Part shown: in pieces, positions 1 through 11,717 of the stretch
Numbering within the stretch: the stretch's first letter is position 1
How the letters are laid out: each line of letters starts with the position of its first letter
Assembly: GCA_030848705.1 (NCBI GenBank)
Contig: CM061243.1
Coordinates: 104,830,436-104,894,435 of the forward strand
Source: Heracleum sosnowskyi
Lineage: Eukaryota; Streptophyta; Magnoliopsida; Apiales; Apiaceae
DNA: 64,000 nt
Direction: 5' to 3'
Notes under the pieces: generated by a model
The model's input: only the letters and a program-made list of their open reading frames with translations
Told to the model about the DNA's origin: nothing
Databases searched by the model: none
Program-made: the position numbers and the translations under genes

Positions 1-101
1 ACACTTGACCTAAAATAGTTCAAATTTCAAAAGTATCTTTGACACCACCCGCGAGGAGGGAATTTAAGGATTTTACTGAAAGTTCTATGAAGGTATCATA
101 T

Positions 102-1213
102 TGTAAAGCATAATGTAACATAAGATGTAAAAGAGATAACTACAACTCAACAAAGGACAAGACAGATAATAGTATTAACAGAAGCACAGGAATCCAGAAT
201 CAAAGAAGAAAAGGTAAACTCAAAAAAATCAAAATACGGTATGTATTCTTGAAGTCCGTTTACAGGTCACGGAAAGAAGTTCATGAAAATGTTCAAGCCT
301 CAGTGACGGCAAAAGAAACAAGACTTTCAAGATGACAGAAGTATGTGAATGATTTAGGGTTAAGTACCACATGATTCCAGTGATTTAAATGAAGCAACCA
401 GAACGACAAAGGACTTATCAGCAGCATTGAATTGAAGACATAGAAGAAGAATTGATCAAGTGTTATTCATCTGTGAACCAGACCAGTTGCACTAGTTGAT
501 GGCACTTAAAAGATCAAGTTGTTTTTATCGTCTCAAAAGAAATTGATACAGTCTAAAACTGAAACACCCTGAAGCTCAGAGAGTTTTCTAAAAGATCAAG
601 GACAAGAAAAGAATTCGATGGTTTTTCTATTTAGAAAACCATCGAATATGATTTAAGAAAACCATTTGAAAACAAGATTAAAGTAGTTTGTTTTTCGATA
701 GTTTTTATTTAAAAACTATCGAATGGTAAAATACTTTATACATTCGATGGTTTTTAAATTAGGGAGCAGGTGAAAGGTTTTGCTTTGTTTGATAGGTTGA
801 TGAAAATTGGACGGCCAAGATTGATTCTTCAATTATGGTTCGATAGTTTTCAAAACACAAGTCTACAATTACTACAGAGGAAGTGTGTCTTCTTCAGTCG
901 AGGTTCATTTACAGTAGCAATTACTAAGAGAGAGTTTGAGCCAGAGAGATTACTGAAGAAATTAATATTGCTCAGATTTCTATCATTGTATTGATTGTGA
1001 ATAACCTAGAACTCATTGAAGCTAATCTACAGATTAGAAATAGTAGCACCCCTCGAGGTTTATATTTATAAAAAGATATATTCCCCGACTCTTGGTTTGA
1101 TTTGGTGTGTTTGATTGCGTTATAGAACTGAATGATTAATCCGTGAACGAAATTGAATTATTTGTAGGTATCGTATTCAACCCCCCCCCTTCTACGATAC
1201 TTTGGACCTAACA
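102..1213 (+). repeat. 5' LTR of element A
   Basis: TGTAAAGCATAATG...GGACCTAACA, 1112 bp. It carries inverted copies of the motif TTCGATRGTTTTT, including near-perfect hairpins at 614-646 and about 694-725, single copies near 743 and 839, and a TATA-like box (TATAAAAA, 1067-1074) ahead of a C-rich tract near the 3' end. Confidence 0.95.
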
Positions 1214-1215
1214 AT

Positions 1216-1227
1216 TGGTATCAGAGC
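1216..1227 (+). other. Primer-binding site of element A
   Basis: TGGTATCAGAGC lies two bases after the LTR. This is the standard plant Copia primer site, complementary to the 3' end of initiator methionine tRNA. Confidence 0.92.
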
Positions 1228-1373
1228 TACTTGATTGACGTACAAATCAGATCCGGTGAATGAGACCAAAATCAAACGTAGCGTGAAAATTCGAAGCAAA
1301 TTTTTTAACTTTCAAATTTTTTCATTTAATTGGAATTTCTTGAATTTTAAACAATTTGAAATTTTCAGAAACC

Positions 1374-3766
1374 ATGAGTGCTCCAAAGACAACCGCTGGT
1401 ATTAAAGTTCCCCCATTTACTAGAGATGATTTCGGTTTGTGGAAGATGAAAATGTTGTTATTTATCAAGGCATCTAATCCGTTGTATATTGGCATATTAG
1501 AGAACGGACCGTTTGTACCAATGAAACCAGTTAGTGAATCTACAGCTCCTGATCGTAGCAGGATTCCTCAAGGCACCCAACCTAAGGATATCACTGAATA
1601 TACATATTCTAACAAAGAACTGATTCGATTGGACACAAGTTTGATGTTGATATTAGCAGACTCCGCAGACAAAGAAATGAGCTATCAGTTGATGAACTAT
1701 ACAAGCGGGAAACATATGTGGGATACCATTAACTTGATAATGGAAGGAACTGAAGACGTGCATGAAAACAGATTGGACATCCTGACTTCTCAGTACGAAG
1801 CGTTTAGGTCTCTTCCAGGAGAAAGTATAACTCAGGTCTTTGAGAAATATACTAAGCTTCTAAATGAATTGGCAATGAAAGGGAAGACCTATCCACTGAG
1901 AGAAACCAACAGGAAGTTCATGATGACGCTGCCCCATCATGTAGAACACAAGTCCTCATCCATAAGGGAAAGAATTGACTTCACAAAGATGTCATTAGAG
2001 ATGATCTATGGCAAGTTGAAGACTTATGAGATGAAGCAAGAACAACGAGTGATAATCTACGGACCAGGGACAGTGGATAACAAGCACAATGCACTTGTGA
2101 GATCAGCAGCACTTGTAGTGGATGAACCAACAACTTCTGATATTCAGGTTCAAACCCCTAGAGCTTGAAAGGAGGTGATCATAGAAGCTGAGACGGATTC
2201 TGTGAATCTGGGTGTTGATGAAAGTGATTACTACACCCTAGAAGAGCTTGAGCAAATGGAAGACAAAACCATGGCGTACTTAGCTGCAAAGTTTAGTCAT
2301 ATTCGTTTCAAGAGAAACCCTAAGTACAAGTTCAAGGGCTCAACCAACAGATTCCAGAAGAGCAAGTATGCACCTAGTACAGGCTTTAAGGAAGGCTACA
2401 AGACTGGCATGATTGATAGAAGCAAATCAAGATGCTACAATTGCAATGAGTTAGGGCATTTCGCCACTGAATGCCGGAAGCCTCGTCAAGCAAGTGACAA
2501 GAAAGAGGTCTATGAAAGGAAAGACTCATATGAGGATTTGAAGAAGGAGAATGCCAAGCTGAAACATCAACTGGAGGCATTGTCTGGAAAGCAGAAAGGG
2601 AAGGCTTATATAGCAGATTGGAAACACTGGGATGATATTGATTCAGATGAAGAGGATGAATATGTAAATGTTGCCCTAATGCTAACTCTTCAGAGGAATC
2701 ACCACAATTATCTCAGGTACCTATCTTAACTACAATTAATATGTCTAACTCTGAGTACAAGAAAACTGTGCAAGATCTAAGTGTAGAATTGTTTAATGTA
2801 CACACAAGCATGCTAGCATCTGAAATGGAGAATGCTAAACTAGTTCTTAAGATTAAAAAATTAGAATCTAAAAATGAAGAACTAGAGCTTGTAGCTGTCA
2901 CATTAGAAGATCTTAAGCAAAAGAATGCGTACTTAGAGAACAAGGTCAAGTGTAATGATGAGATAGAGACTATCCTCAGGAAGCAGATTTCAGATTTAGA
3001 TTTGAAGCTGAATGCTTTTAAGAATTCCGCCCTGATTGCTAAGGAGATCATTGATACTCAGACCCAGGGTAATAAAACTGCTATAGGACTTGACTATTCC
3101 AAAAAGGCTGGGAAACGGACTCTCGAATTTCCTGTGACATCTTCTGTTGTCAAGAAGGATATTCCACATATTCTTAAGAATGTGGTCAGTCCAGTCTTTG
3201 TCAAGCCCTTCTCAGAACCTTTTCATGAGGATGACCTTTACATAAGACAAGAATTGCTTGAGGAGAATTTAATGAAGGAAAAATAGGTAAAGACTAAGTT
3301 GCCTAGGAAATCAGTAAAAACTGTAATACCTAAAACTGAAGTAGGTGACTTAGTTAGTAATGCTAAAAAGAACAGGAATGGGAAAAAGAAGATTGTTAAT
3401 CAGGAAATTGTTCCATTTTCTCTCATTGCATCTAGGAAGTTGTGCACTATTTGTAATTCTGCTGGACACCTTACACATGCATGTAAAAAGGTTAAAGTAG
3501 AAACTGTTAATACTTCTGAAATGCATAACATGTCTGACATGCCTGATCTTCATGAACCCTGTGGAAAGAAAGAGTGTTTGCTATGTAAGTACAACATCAT
3601 GCATGCTTATTTTAAGTTGATGAATGATAGTAGCAAAAGCACTGTTACTGTTAAATCCACAGATACTATGAATATCAAACAGGGTAAGACTAAATTGAAT
3701 GTTACTCATGTCAAAGTATCTAAACCTTCAAGACCCAAACAATTTTGGGTACCAAAGTCCGCTTAA
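1374..3766 (+). pseudogene. gag: Element A gag (capsid and nucleocapsid), disrupted
   Basis: Gag forms the particle that packages the element RNA. I chose ATG 1374 because the product then starts MSAPKTTAGIKVPPF, just before the conserved Trp block (DDFGLWKMKM), matching the start of element B gag. The capsid-like part runs to 2165, with the motif FEKYTKLLNELA. A TGA at 2166-2168 interrupts it. The same frame continues with YYTLEELEQM and a CCHC knuckle, CYNCNELGHFATEC, near 2433. A one-base shift near 2680 moves the frame into a coiled-coil-rich stretch. A TAG at 3284-3286 precedes a second knuckle, CTICNSAGHLTHAC, near 3442. Element B has the same two-knuckle layout. Confidence 0.85.
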
Positions 3767-3777
3767 TCAATCTGTGA

Positions 3778-5905
3778 TTGCATGGTAAGGTTAAAAGCTC
3801 AAAGGCCGTGTGGATTCTGGATAGTGGCTGTTCTAGACACATGACAGGTGAAGAGTCCCTGCTTATAGAGGTGGTTAAGAAGACCGGCCCGATTGTAACC
3901 TTTGGAGATGACAGCAAAGGATTCACTACGGGATATGGTAAATTGAAAGTTGGGAATGTCATCATTGAAAACATCTCTCTTGTTGAAGGATTAAAGCACA
4001 ATCTTCTAAGTATCAGTCAATTCTGTGATAAAGGCTACAATGTAGATTTCAGAAAGGACAAGTGCTTGATCACCAACAGGAAGGATGAGAAGCTTACTCT
4101 ACTGGGAGTGAGAAAAGGAAATTTGTTTATAGCTGACTTAAGTTCTACCAGTGAAGGAGAAGCTACATGTTTCTATGGAAAGGCATATTCATAACAAAGT
4201 TGGCTATGGCACAAGAAGCTCTCACATCTGAACTTCAAAACTATGAACTCTTTGGTAAAGAGAAAGTTAGTGAGAGGGTTGCCCCTGATGGAATTCAATC
4301 AGGAGGGACTATGTGAAGCATGTGAAAAAGGGAAGTCGAAGAAATCATCACATAGAAGCAAAGGAATGACAAACATTGCTGAACCATTACAGCTGATTCA
4401 TATGGATTTATTTGGTCCAGTCAATGTTATGTCACTTTCAAGAAAAAGATATGCATTGGTGATGGTGGATGACTACTCCAAGTACACGTGGGTGTTGTTC
4501 ATACAATCAAAGGATGAAGCAACACAACTAATCATTGATCACATCAAGAAGATAGAAGTGGAAGCTAAGCTACCGGTGCGGACAATCAGATCAGACAATG
4601 GAACTGAATTCAAGAATGCAGTTCTTAATGATTTCTGCTCAGAGAAAGGAATATCAAGATAGTATTCAGCACCAAGAACTCCTCAACAGAATGGAGTAGT
4701 GGAAAGGAAGAACATGACCTTGGTTGAAGCAGCAAGGACCATGTTGAATGAATCAAAACTTCCCACTTACTTTTGGGCTGAAGCAGTGAATACAGCTTGC
4801 TACACTCAGAATCGTACCCTGATCAACAAAGATCATGAAAAGACTCTGTATGAGTTAATGGCCAACAAGAAACCAACACTGAAGTATTTTCATGTGTTTG
4901 GTGCAAAGTGCTTTGTACTTAAAGATGGAGAACATCTTGGCAAGTTTGATGCCAAAGTAGATGAAGGCATATTTCTGAGGTATTCTCTGGAATCTAAGGC
5001 TTACAGGGTATATGTGATTGAAGATAAGAAGGTGTTGGAAAGCTTTAATGTAACATTTGACGACACCAAAAGACCATGCCTGCAAACTGGAGAGAACTCT
5101 GAATCCTTGGTATTTGAAAATCTATCAGGAGATCTCTCTGACAATGAAGAAGAACCTGAGGTTGTTACAGTTATTAATAATAATGATAATGATAATGATT
5201 CTGGACCAAGTGGTGATAGTGGTGGACATACTCAAACTACTACTGGATCCACTAGTCAATCAACAGGGTCAACAGATCATACCGTCAACAACTCAGGGGG
5301 AGCAGGAGAAGGATCAACTAGTCACACTCCACAACATCTAGAACATGGGGAATCATCAAGATCGCATCTGCCAAGACAAAGGGTATGGAATAGAGATCAT
5401 CCCTTTCAATTGATCATTGGTGATCCGGACACAGGAGTGAGAACTAGGAGAACATCACAAAATGAATGTCACTATTCTGGGTTTCTTTCAGAAACAAAAC
5501 CTAAGAAAGTTGAAGATGCTCTAGATGATCCAGATTGGGTGATTGCTATGCAAGAGGAACTCAATCAGTTTGAAAGGCAGAAAGTTTGGAAGCTGGTACC
5601 CAGGCCTAAGGGAAAATCTGTTATTGGAACAAGATGGGTATTCAGAAATAAGTTGGACGAAGATGGCATTGTAACGAGAAACAAAGCCAGACTGGTTGCT
5701 AAAGGTTACTCTCAAGAAGAGGGTATAGATTATGATGAAACCTATGCACCAGTAGCAAGACTTGAGGCCATCAGAATGTTTCTGGCATTCGCAGCACATT
5801 CCAATTACAAGGTATATCAGATGGATGTAAAGAGTGCTTTTCTGAACGGGGAGTTAGAAGAAGAAGTGTATGTGGAACAACCTCCAGGTTTTGAGGATTC
5901 AAAAC
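3778..5905 (+). pseudogene. pol: Element A pol, first part: protease, integrase, start of RT
   Basis: In order: Copia protease with active site LDSGCSRHMTG (near 3817); GAG-pre-integrase (HKKLSHLNFKTMN, near 4209); integrase core with HMDLFGPV, a DDYSKYTW block and PQQNGVVERKN (near 4680); a polar, low-complexity connecting stretch; and the RT start (WVIAMQEELNQF, GTRWVFRNKLDEDG, KARLVAKGYSQEEGIDYDETYAPVA). In-frame stops are TAA 4192-4194 and TAG 4660-4662. It lies in a different frame from the upstream gag, so a frame change is needed at that border. The frame is cut at 5905 by the solo LTR and resumes without frame loss after 9152. Confidence 0.9.
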
Positions 5906-8900
5906 TGTAATATCCGTGAATTTTATTATTTGATGAAATGATATATTTAATATAAAAACATTTATTATGGAGTATGGGAATATTATTAAATGATAATTAT
6001 TGTGTGATTATGTGCTAAATGGTGAGTCGAAAGCCCTTTTCAAATATTTCGTCATTTGGAATTTTCTTCAAATCTGAGCCCCGTTTTGATAATTCAAGGG
6101 CCCCGTTGGAATTTCGTACATTAATTATTATCTCTTCGTCTTTCGTATTCGAATCATTATCGGGAGAGATATTCGTATCATTTCATTCCTACCTATTTGA
6201 TTCTGCAAGAATAATTCGTTTTGTTCAATATTACATTTGTTATAGCCCCAGTATTCTTGAGCATTAGTTATATAATGATATATATATCAATTGGATGATC
6301 ATCAACCTTTTTAATTGAATATTCCTCGTAAAACGTGTTTTTAACCTAATTAGGGTTTTTAAACGATCCAGTGGATCTATATCGATCCAAAAATGTTGTT
6401 TGGGGTATTATTTTTCCAAAAATATAAAAAGACGAATCGTACCTTGAAACTCACAGAAATCTGCAGTTAATTATCCAAAAATTAAAAATTCCCGAACCGT
6501 GTTCTTCGTGTTCTTGAAGATTAATCCATTTGTTTAAGGTGTTATTGAAATCCAAATCTGAAGTTCTTGTACTCAAATCAAAGCTCTTGATCTCTAGTTT
6601 CAGAATCTTCCAACCTCATCATCATCTGGTAAGTTTTCGATTTTATATGAATTTTTCAACATTCGAATTAAAATTAGGGTTCTTGGTCGATTTGGGGATT
6701 TTCATTCTGTTGATTCTCCATTCAATTGGTTGCTTCTAACATGTTCCTAAGGTTCTAATTAGCAAGAATCCATGATTTAATTTCATGTTTAAGTTCAATT
6801 TAGTCGGGTTTGATTTTCGGGTTTTGACCCGAATTCTTATTTTGAATAGTTCGTTTTTGATATTGATCTGACATTGATTATGATATGGGGCTTTGATTGT
6901 ATGAGTTATAAGCGTTATTTTGTCATATTAATCTTCGAGTTTCATGTACGGAATGAGTAGATCGGGTTTCCGGCCGAAGTTTTGCCCGACGGTTTCTTTG
7001 ACCGGATTTTGGGCTCGATTCCGGCATGGGACAAAGATGTTTTTGTGTGGGTTGTGTTTGTCTTGTAAAGGCGAACAAAAGCCCTATTATTTTGGTTGTG
7101 TTTGATCGGGAATGAAAGATTCCGGTCGCCGGACACCGGCCGGATTTTGGAAAACCCGGAATCCGGTGGGTTGTTCTTGGTGACCCGGATTTGTTCTTCC
7201 CGACCCGTTTACCCGAAGTTTGACCCGGTTTCAATCTTCAAAACCCTAATTCAATTTCTGAAAACTATTTCTGGATTTTATTTTTAAATTTAATTCGAAA
7301 ATAGTTTAAAAACTTTAAAAATTCATATTTTTATTTTAAAAATATATTTTAATGTCAGAAAAATTCTGGAAAATTTTATTTATTATTTTAAATCCGAAAA
7401 TTGATTAAACTTAATTATTTTAATTATTTTTAATTAATTAATAATTAATTTATTAATTAATTGGTTATTTCTTTTAATCAATTAATTCTTAAAAATTAAT
7501 TATTAATTAGATTTAATTAATTAAAAATTCAGTTTAATTATTTTCAAGCCTATTTATTTATTTAAAAATAGTTTGAGTATTTAAAGAGTGTCAATTAATT
7601 TTATTAATTGATTTATTTGCATTTAAATGTTTATATTGGATTTAAAAATCCGATTTTTGATTTAAAAATTAATCGTGACTTACTTAAAATTCAAATAAGT
7701 TTCGTATGATGTTTTAAAAATGTTTATAAGTGTTATATGGTTCATATTAATTGTGTGTTGTGCTTTATAGTTTGTATATGCCCGTACTAGGGCAAATATT
7801 TGAGTTTTAAATATCGTAAATCATACCGGACGTCCGATACGTAACCGGTTACTTGTTTAAATGTGATTATTGATTGAATAAGTGTCGAGAGTAGAACGAG
7901 AATAGTTAGACTTATTGTGATGAGTTGTATAATTATAGAATCGAGTTCTCGGAGCAAGGGAAAAGGAAAGGTAGAGTGAGCAGAGTCGATCCGACAGCAG
8001 CTTAGACCAGACAAGTATCTGTGCCTTTACTTGTGATAAAATCTATTATTGTCTTGATTACTTGAACACCGTTATCCCCAGAACAATTCAAATTATCAAT
8101 CTTTTAACCGCATTTGGACAACTGATTCCATTTCCTTAGAGATTCTTGATTCTTTGATTTGATCTGCATCGGAAACCCTTATTTCCGATTCACTTGATTA
8201 TTGTTTACCGCCATTTGTTATTGTTTATCATCCTTTGATTATTATTGACAACCATTGATTATTTGACTTCCATCTTGACTATTGATTACGGTCATTGATT
8301 ATCGATTACCAATCTTGATTTCCTTATTTAATGAGTACACTGTACCATTGAAATTATTCCATGATTCTTTCTCGATCTTCATTTGATACTGAGCAGTTGA
8401 AGCTCTTTTGCAATTACTATACATTGAGTTTATCTTATTGAGCATGTTATTGTTTATACCCTATGATAGATTTGACATGTTTTTTTAAAATGGACCAGTA
8501 ATTGGCCGGGCCATATTTATGGTCGGAATAACTTAAGGCCCAGTTTGGCCTAGGATCCAGTAGAGGACTATGTTGTGAGCTAGTCCGGGGTTGATGCGTG
8601 GCTGGCCAGCAGCACAACCTTTGATTTGAATAAAATGTATAAGCCAAATTCTAATTCTTTTTCTTCAATTGTTATTGATACAAAGCATGTGTTAGCTAAA
8701 TATTGTTGATTCTGATATCATAAATTCATATCCTTACAACTGTGATAGAAATGATTCATATGATGTTTGCTGAGCAATTTTGGCTCACTCTTGCTTGTTG
8801 TTTTCCAACCCTATTCCAGTGAAGCGAGAGTATGAGTCGGCATAGCGTGACCGATAGTTCACCAGCAGCCAGGAGAGCCCCTCGAGTCATTGTCATTGGC

Positions 8901-9147
8901 AGGGTAGTTGTTGTTTTGTTTTTCTAGATTAGATGTCTAGATTTGAACTTTAGTTGTGATGTAATAACTCTGATAAAACTGGTATTGTATTAATAAAAGA
9001 TTGTTGTAGCTTGTGATCATTGCCAGAATCTGGATGCGGTCTTGGTTAAGGGGTATTTGTGTCTTTATATATTATGCATGTGTTAAATAGTGTTCCGTTG
9101 GTCGGATGACTCCTCAAATCTGTATCCCGGGTTTGGAGGGCGTCACA
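5906..9147 (+). mobile_element. Solo LTR (3242 bp) of a Ty3/gypsy element nested in element A
   Basis: It begins TGTAATATCCGTG and ends GGAGGGCGTCACA, with a perfect 5-bp target duplication AAAAC (5901-5905, 9148-9152) in the RT codons of element A. It contains no open frame, primer site or second LTR, so it is best read as a single LTR left after LTR-LTR recombination. The TGTAAT...GGCGTCACA ends and the length are typical of long-LTR gypsy families such as Del/Tekay. Strand is assigned from this usual reading of the ends. About 7300-7650 is very rich in TTAATTAA-like sequence. Confidence 0.82.
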
Positions 9148-9152
9148 AAAAC

Positions 9153-10270
9153 TGGCAGCCTTTGTGTACTTTCTATTCAAAGCTCTCTATGGACTCAAAC
9201 AAGCTCCAAGGACATGGTATGACACTCTCTCTGAATTCTTACTTGAAAATGATTTTACAAGAGGTGTTGTAGACAAGACTCTCTTTTACAAAAAGCACAA
9301 AAATGATTTAATATTGGTGCAAGTATATGTTGATGACATAATATTTGGTTCTACTAATGATGATCTATGCAAGAGATTTGCTAAGTTAATGCAGAGTCGT
9401 TATGAAATGAGCATGATGGGTGAATTGTCATTCTTTCTTGGACTGCAAGTATACCAAAGACAAGATGGTGTATTCATTTGTCAATCCAAGTACATCAAAG
9501 ATCTTCTTAAGAAGTATCAACTGGAAGACTCATCTACAGCAAAGACTCCTATGCCAACTTCCACTAAGCTTGATAAGGATGAAACTGGTAAGAAGGTTGA
9601 CATCACAGGCTACAGAGGTATAATAGGCTCATTACTTTATCTCACTGCAAGTAGACCAGATATAATGTTTGCAACATGCTTGTGTGCTAGGTTTCAGTCT
9701 GATCCTAAAGAATCTCATCTAATAGTTGTTAAGCGAATATTTAGATATCTTAAGGGAACCCCAAATCTTGGAATTTGGTTCCCTAAAGATACATGATTTG
9801 ATCTTATTGGATACACAAACTTTGAATTTGCAGGTTGTAAGATTGATCGGAAGAGTACTTCAGGAAGCTGTCAGTTTCTTGGAAGAAGGTTAGTTTCCTG
9901 GTATAGCAAGAAGCAGCATTCAGTATCCACATCAACAGCTGAGGCTGAATACATTACTGCTGGTAGCTGCTGTTCTCAGATCTTGTGGATGAGAAACCAA
10001 CTCCGTGACTATGGGCTTTTGTTGACAAAGATTCCAATATTTTGCGACAACACAAGTGCCATAGCAATCTCTAACAACCCAGTGCAACACTCGATGAAGC
10101 ACATCGACATCAGGTAACATTTTATACGAGAACATGTCATGAATGGAACTGTGGAGTTACATTTTGTACCCACAGAGGAACAAATTGCAGACATCTTTAC
10201 TAAACTGCTTGATGAATCCACTTTTTCAAAGATGGTTGGTGAACTTGGGATGTTAAATCTCTCTAATTGA
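9153..10270 (+). pseudogene. pol: Element A pol, second part: RT end and RNase H
   Basis: Continues the interrupted RT with ALYGLKQAPRTWYD, the catalytic YVDDIIFGS (near 9326) and the MGELSFFLGLQV block, then Copia RNase H (CKIDRKSTSGSCQFLG, TAEAEYI, DNTSAIAIS, DIFTK). It ends at TGA 10268-10270. In-frame stops interrupt it at 9794-9796 (TGA) and 10115-10117 (TAA), both within or just before RNase H. Confidence 0.9.
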
Positions 10271-11717
10271 TTTTGATTAGAAGTCAGTAACTACAAGATA
10301 GTCCTAGTGAATACATGAGTTTAAGAATTTCTATATCCTTCGGACTCGTGAATTTATTTTCTGGAGCAATTCTCGTAGTTAGGATTATTGTACTAATTTT
10401 ATGTCATAATTATGGATGATATATCTTCTGGCATTTAATTGGTTATTAATTCTAAAAATTAGTTAGGTGCTAATATTTGTTCTAAATATTGAAGCATCTA
10501 TTTAATTTGAATTAATTTACTTTGTTTTTAACATTGTAGATTAATGCAACATAATTTATTGGATTTTAATTGATTAATATCATTTGATGATATTCAGTTG
10601 ATTTTATTCTAAGAAAATTGTGAATTTTCTGTTAACAATTGATTTTGGTAAATTTTAAAAGATTTATTCAAAATAAAACTTGACAGGAAATACAAAATGT
10701 CTGAATTTTAAAATAGAACAGGTTTTGAAATTTAGACAGAAGCAAAAAGTATCGAATTTAAATTCGACAATTTTTCCAAGTACAAAGAAAATTCTATCGA
10801 AATTAATTTTCGATAGTTTTTGAAAAGGAAAAGGAAAAACTATCGAAGAGATTTCTCGATATTTTTTTAGGATAATTTAAAAATGCATCGAAGTGAATTT
10901 AATTAGAACATATCAAATTCTCGATGGTTTTTGAAATAAAAAGAAAATCTATCGGAGAGAATTAATTTTTCCTTTATTTTAATTCTCGATAGTTTTTCAA
11001 CAAAGGACACTTCGATAGTTTTTCAAGTTTTAAAAAGAAACAAGTTCGATAGTTTTCAGAAAAACTTTTAAAATTCTGTATTTCAAAAAAACTTCGATAG
11101 TTTTCCAAAAACTATCGAAGTGAAGTTGACAGTTTTGCCCCTTCTGAAAACCATCGAATGCTCTTTTAAAAACTATCGAACACTGTATTGACAAATTTAC
11201 CCCTGTCAGTTTCATTTAGTATAAAACATTGCCTTGTTTTTTTTCTTATCAGTTTACAGATCTTAAGAAAAGCAAGAGAATTTTATACTTACAATATACA
11301 TACACAGCCAAGAACACAACTCACTCGATACTTTCTTGATTTCAACTAATTATTAACCTTCAAGAGTTTACTGTAGTGAATTCTTTTTTAACGGAGAAAT
11401 TACTGTGTACTGTGTTGAGTTGTTAATTTCTTTTCAAAGAAAACCATCGAGAAAGGAAGATTGAACTGTGATACCTTGATAATAGCAAGAATTTTGTATT
11501 CTGTTGATTTATCAATAGAGTTCTTAAGGTTGAAATTCACAAATCCATTATCAATTTGTAGTCAAAGTTCTAAATCTAGGAATTTGTTTTTGGTTTAGGT
11601 GTTTTATTCGGAAAAAAATAGGGGTGTTTCTGTTATAAGTTTGGTTAATTAGTAATAATTAATTAAATTTAATTGGTTTTAGTTTTGGTTTAAAAATTAA
11701 TTTTCTGGAAATTTTAA
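10271..11717 (+). other. Element A spacer between pol and extra coding region: motif array and TATA-like box
   Basis: Non-coding, 1.45 kb. Between about 10745 and 11180 it contains more than a dozen direct and inverted copies of TTCGATAGTTTTT / AAAAACTATCGAA (and ATGG variants), many able to fold back on neighbours. A TATAAAA box follows at 11220-11226. The long AU-rich leader then runs about 490 bp to the ATG at 11718. This placement suggests an internal promoter for the extra coding region. That function is inferred, not shown. Confidence 0.6.

Noticed and set aside
770..994. Short open frame in the 5' LTR of element A
   Set aside because: It lies wholly in LTR sequence, has no domain, and is not kept intact in the 3' LTR. 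Most likely chance.
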